Translations under genes and position numbers: made by a program | Shown here: in pieces, positions 61,793 through 64,000 of the stretch | Position numbering within the stretch: position 1 is the stretch's first letter | How the letters are laid out: every line of letters begins with the position of its first letter | From: Roseateles sp. DAIF2 | Lineage (GTDB): Bacteria > Pseudomonadota > Gammaproteobacteria > Burkholderiales > Burkholderiaceae_C | Length of the DNA: 64,000 nt | Direction: 5' to 3' | NCBI RefSeq assembly: GCF_015624425.1 | Contig: NZ_CP049919.1 | Coordinates: 1,054,001 to 1,118,000 of the forward strand | The notes under the pieces: model-generated | What the model was told of the DNA's origin: nothing | The model's database searches: none | What the model saw: the letters and a program-made list of their open reading frames with translations, nothing else

Positions 61793-61805
61793 ACCGGCGC
61801 CGCCC

Positions 61806-62861
61806 TCAGCGCGCCGCGGACAGGGCGCGGATTTCCTGCAGCGAATCGCCGATCGGTGCCAGCCGCAGCGGCAGCGCCTCCGGCAGCGCGCGCGCGAAGC
61901 GGTCCGGGCGGCGCGCGTCGAAGCTGCCGGTGATGCGCAGCCGGGCCACCGCCGGGTCGCGCAGGCGCAGGCCGGTCGGGCCATGGCGTTCGAACTCGGC
62001 CAGGGCCTCGGCCAGGGTCGCGTTGTCGAAGCTCAGACGCCGCTCCAGCCAGGGCGCGATGCCGGCCTGCGGCACCGCCGCGATCGGGCCGAGGCGCCCC
62101 TGTGCATCCGCCAGCACCTGCTGGCCGGCGCCCAGCCGGAGCCGCGGCGCGCCTTCGGCCAGGCCGGCGACCTGCACCCGGCCTTCCTCCACCGCGACGG
62201 CGACGCCATCGCGGCCCGGTACGCCCGGCGTGTGGCGCACCGCGAAGCGGGTGCCCAGCACGGTCACCCGCTGCGCGCCGGCCAGCACATCGAAGGGCCG
62301 CTGCGGATCAGCGCTGACCTGGAACAAGACCTGACCCTCCAGCAGCCGCACCTCGCGGCGCTGGCGGTACAGCGCCACCTCGGCGCGGGTCGCGCTGTCC
62401 AGGCGCAGCAGGCTGCCGTCCGGCAGCCGGACCTCCAGCTGCTGGCCGCGGGCGCTGGCGAAGCTGTGCTCATACTGCGGCTGGCGGGCCCAGAGGTCCC
62501 AGCCCAGATAGCCCCCCAGCCCCAGGCTCAGCAGGCTGGCGGCCAGCGCCAGGCGCGGCCGCCGGGCGGCCGGGCGCCGCGCCGGCAGCGCCGCGCGCGC
62601 CTTGTCGAGCGCCATGCGCTGCTTCAGCCAGGCGACGCCGGCCGGCGGCAGCGCGTCCAGCGCGCTCCACTCCCGCTGCCAGCGCTGCAGCGCCTCTTCA
62701 TGGGCCGGGTCGGCGGCGCGCCAGGCCTGCAGGGCCTGCCGCTCGGCCGGGCCGAAGTCGCCCGAGCGGCTGCGCACCAGCCAGTCGAGTGCCACCTTCT
62801 CGAGCGGCGCCGCGTCGGGGGCGGAGGGGGCTGGCGACGGGGCTGGCGAGGGCGGGATCAT
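61806..62861 (-). CDS. fecR: FecR family anti-sigma regulator, siderophore locus
   Basis: 351 residues from ATG 62861. Pro/Ala-rich start, then LEKVALDWLVRSRSGDFGPA (sigma-binding region), a membrane helix (LALAASLLSLGLGGYLGWDL), and the periplasmic FecR domain (GQQLEVRLPDGSLLRLDSAT, VLGTRFAVRHTPG) with a C-terminal STN-like end (ITGSFDARRPDRFARALPEA). Partner of the sigma factor encoded 58 nt upstream and of the STN domain of the receptor encoded 115 nt downstream. Confidence 0.92.
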   Translation of the reverse strand: MIPPSPAPSPAPSAPDAAPLEKVALDWLVRSRSGDFGPAERQALQAWRAADPAHEEALQRWQREWSALDALPPAGVAWLKQRMALDKARAALPARRPAARRPRLALAASLLSLGLGGYLGWDLWARQPQYEHSFASARGQQLEVRLPDGSLLRLDSATRAEVALYRQRREVRLLEGQVLFQVSADPQRPFDVLAGAQRVTVLGTRFAVRHTPGVPGRDGVAVAVEEGRVQVAGLAEGAPRLRLGAGQQVLADAQGRLGPIAAVPQAGIAPWLERRLSFDNATLAEALAEFERHGPTGLRLRDPAVARLRITGSFDARRPDRFARALPEALPLRLAPIGDSLQEIRALSAAR

Positions 62862-62919
62862 GGGCGTGCGGGGAACGGTGAACGGGGCGGGGTGACAAGG
62901 GCTGGCGGGCGGGGCGGGC

Positions 62920-63429
62920 TCATGGGGTGGTCTCGCCGTCCAGCCGCTGCCGGCAGCGCCGGCAGGCCTGCAGCGCCAGCTGGATATGCTGCTCGACCAT
63001 CTTGCGTGAGATGCCCATGCGCTCGGCCACCTCGGCATGGGGCAGGCCGTCGAACTTGTGCAGCACGAAGGCCTCGCGGCAGCGCAGCGGCAGTGCGTCG
63101 ATCGTGGCCAGCAGCTGCCGCACCGCCTGGCTGGAGGCCAGCGCGGCCTGGGGTTCGTCGGCGAGCGGGGCCATCAGGCGCTCCAGCTCGGTCTGCAGCA
63201 GCTCGGCGTCGGCCGTCTCCGGCTCGCTGCCGCGGCGGCGGTACTGGTCGATCTGCAGATTGCGCGCGGTGCGGTAGAGCAGGGCGCGCGGCTCCTCGAC
63301 GGTGCGGCCGGACTGCTGCAGGGCCAGCACGCGGGCATAGCTCTCCTGCACCAGGTCGGCGGCGGCCTCGCGGTCGCGCAGCGAGCGCGAGCAGAAGTTC
63401 AGCAATTCCTTGTAATAGCGCTCGAACAC
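62920..63429 (-). CDS. ECF sigma factor (FecI/PvdS-like), siderophore locus
   Basis: 169 residues. Region 2 (MFERYYKELLNFCSRSLRDR, ADLVQESYARVLAL, LLYRTARNLQIDQYRRR) and region 4 (LPLRCREAFVLHKFDGLPHA, EVAERMGISRKMVEQHI). GTG start at 63429, with GGAG 11 nt upstream. A Fur-box-like palindrome lies 62 bp upstream, so iron limitation probably switches on this gene, and the sigma factor then activates the receptor and biosynthesis genes once the receptor is occupied. Confidence 0.93.
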   Translation of the reverse strand: MFERYYKELLNFCSRSLRDREAAADLVQESYARVLALQQSGRTVEEPRALLYRTARNLQIDQYRRRGSEPETADAELLQTELERLMAPLADEPQAALASSQAVRQLLATIDALPLRCREAFVLHKFDGLPHAEVAERMGISRKMVEQHIQLALQACRRCRQRLDGETTP

Positions 63430-63490
63430 GGCGTGGACGGCTCCGCAAGATGTCGGATCTCCCGTCCAGATGCCTTCAGGGTGTGGATAG

Positions 63491-63505
63491 GAATAATTCT
63501 TATTC
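63491..63505. promoter_or_regulatory. Fur-box-like palindrome upstream of the siderophore sigma gene
   Basis: GAATAATTCTTATTC is a perfect 6-3-6 inverted repeat, AT-only in the arms apart from the ends, in a very GC-rich setting. It matches the (GATAAT/AATTATT-like) half-site logic of Fur boxes and is placed 62-76 bp before the sigma GTG. Confidence 0.75.
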
Positions 63506-63535
63506 TCTCAATGCCTTCGTGACGAATCGGCGATG

Positions 63536-63580
63536 CCCGGCGCGGCGCGGGGTTTTTTGTGGTTTCCGCGCCGAGCCGGG
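63536..63580 (-). terminator. long stem-loop between the sigma promoter and the SDR gene
   Basis: Arms 63536-63550 and 63566-63580 are complementary at 14 of 15 positions; the 15-nt loop holds a T6 run (A6 on the minus strand). It lies 16 nt after the SDR stop, so it could end that leftward transcript, but it lacks a classical U-tail. Confidence 0.5.
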
Positions 63581-63595
63581 GCTTCGCAGGCGCGT

Positions 63596-64000
63596 TTACA
63601 GGAACATGCCGCCCGAGGCCTCGATGCGCTGGGCGTTGATCCAGCGGTTGTCCTCGGCCAGCAGCGCGGCGATCACCGGGCCGATGTCGTCGGGCAGGCC
63701 GACCCGGCCCAGTGCGGTCTGGCCGGCGATGAAGGCATTGACCTGGGCGTTGTCGCGAACCGTGCCGCCGCCAAAGTCGGTCTCGATCGCGCCGGGCGCC
63801 ACCGTGTTGACCGCGATGCCGCGACCGCCCAGCTCCTTGGCCAGGTAGCGGGTCAGCACTTCGACGCCGCCCTTCATCGCCGCATAGGCGCCGTAGCCGG
63901 GCAGGGCGAAGCGGGTCAGGCCGCTGGAGAGGTTGACGATGCGGCCGCCGTCGGCCAGCAGCGGCAACAGGGCCTGGGTCAGGAAGAAGGGGCCCTTCAG
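63596..64000 (-). CDS. SDR family oxidoreductase, C-terminal part
   Basis: The last 135 codons of a classical short-chain dehydrogenase; the N-terminus with the cofactor motif lies past the window's right edge. Seen: catalytic Ser in GGRIVNLSSGL, Tyr/Lys in YAAMK, the VNTVAPGAIETDF loop, and the end INAQRIEASGGMF. Substrate unknown. It reads toward the siderophore locus but is separated from the sigma gene by a hairpin and a Fur-like site, so probably not part of it. Confidence 0.9.
   Translation of the reverse strand: MKGPFFLTQALLPLLADGGRIVNLSSGLTRFALPGYGAYAAMKGGVEVLTRYLAKELGGRGIAVNTVAPGAIETDFGGGTVRDNAQVNAFIAGQTALGRVGLPDDIGPVIAALLAEDNRWINAQRIEASGGMFL

Noticed and set aside
52180..63429. Ornithine or lysine decarboxylase within the siderophore locus
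   Set aside because: All frames in the locus are accounted for by the nine genes; no PLP-dependent decarboxylase motif is present, so the diamine must come from elsewhere.

Overview
The window is GC-rich, densely coded bacterial DNA. Gene content and synteny (metK - two LpxL-type acyltransferases - dapF - DUF484 - xerC; orphan Bug-type binding proteins; many LysR regulators) point to a betaproteobacterium of the order Burkholderiales, probably near Roseateles/Mitsuaria/Pelomonas. That placement is inferred from gene content, not from a database search. No rRNA, tRNA or CRISPR array was recognised.

Layout. (1) 1-11.3 kb is core genome: metK (partial), lipid A acyltransferases, dapF, DUF484, xerC, an outer-membrane protein, rlmI, cfa, an Lrp-type regulator and glmS. 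(2) 11.3-20.4 kb is an accessory block. A scar of broken pieces (IS-end-like repeats, a TniQ-like fragment, a frameshifted AraC tail, a truncated hydrolase) precedes an intact LysR-controlled cassette: pirin and DoxX on one strand, SDR - SnoaL-like - SDR - quinone oxidoreductase on the other. A second scar (AraC tail against an acyltransferase-3 tail), a decayed IS1182-like element with intact ends and a GreA/B-like gene follow. (3) 20.4-34.4 kb holds a secreted chitin-binding polysaccharide deacetylase and then a seven-gene minus-strand operon: stand-alone STN protein, MFS transporter, TonB-dependent receptor, two serine hydrolases of the beta-lactamase/D-aminopeptidase fold, an M81 (MlrC-like) metallopeptidase and a dipeptide epimerase. 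An ECF sigma factor and FecR are divergent from it. Together they look like a surface-signalled system that imports and degrades a peptide rich in D-amino acids; the parts overlap the microcystin-degrading mlrB/mlrC/mlrD set, but no mlrA is present.

(4) 34.7-43.6 kb has a broken GGDEF-EAL gene, a YitT-like membrane protein, HU, an omega-like GST and a galactarate cluster: garD, a Bug binding protein, a talarate/galactarate dehydratase and a LacI-type regulator whose start is frameshifted. (5) 43.6-52.2 kb has small regulators with visible operator palindromes (YafY/WYL-type, LysR), a GST, GNAT, BON-domain and LysE proteins, and a TrpX-type ABC importer. (6) 52.2-63.5 kb is a complete nine-gene minus-strand hydroxamate siderophore locus: ECF sigma - FecR - TonB receptor - AlcA - MFS - AlcB - AlcC - FhuF-like reductase - AlcE, with a Fur-box-like palindrome upstream of the sigma gene. 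It parallels Bordetella alcaligin genes but uses sigma/FecR signalling where Bordetella uses the AraC-type AlcR. The window ends inside an SDR gene.
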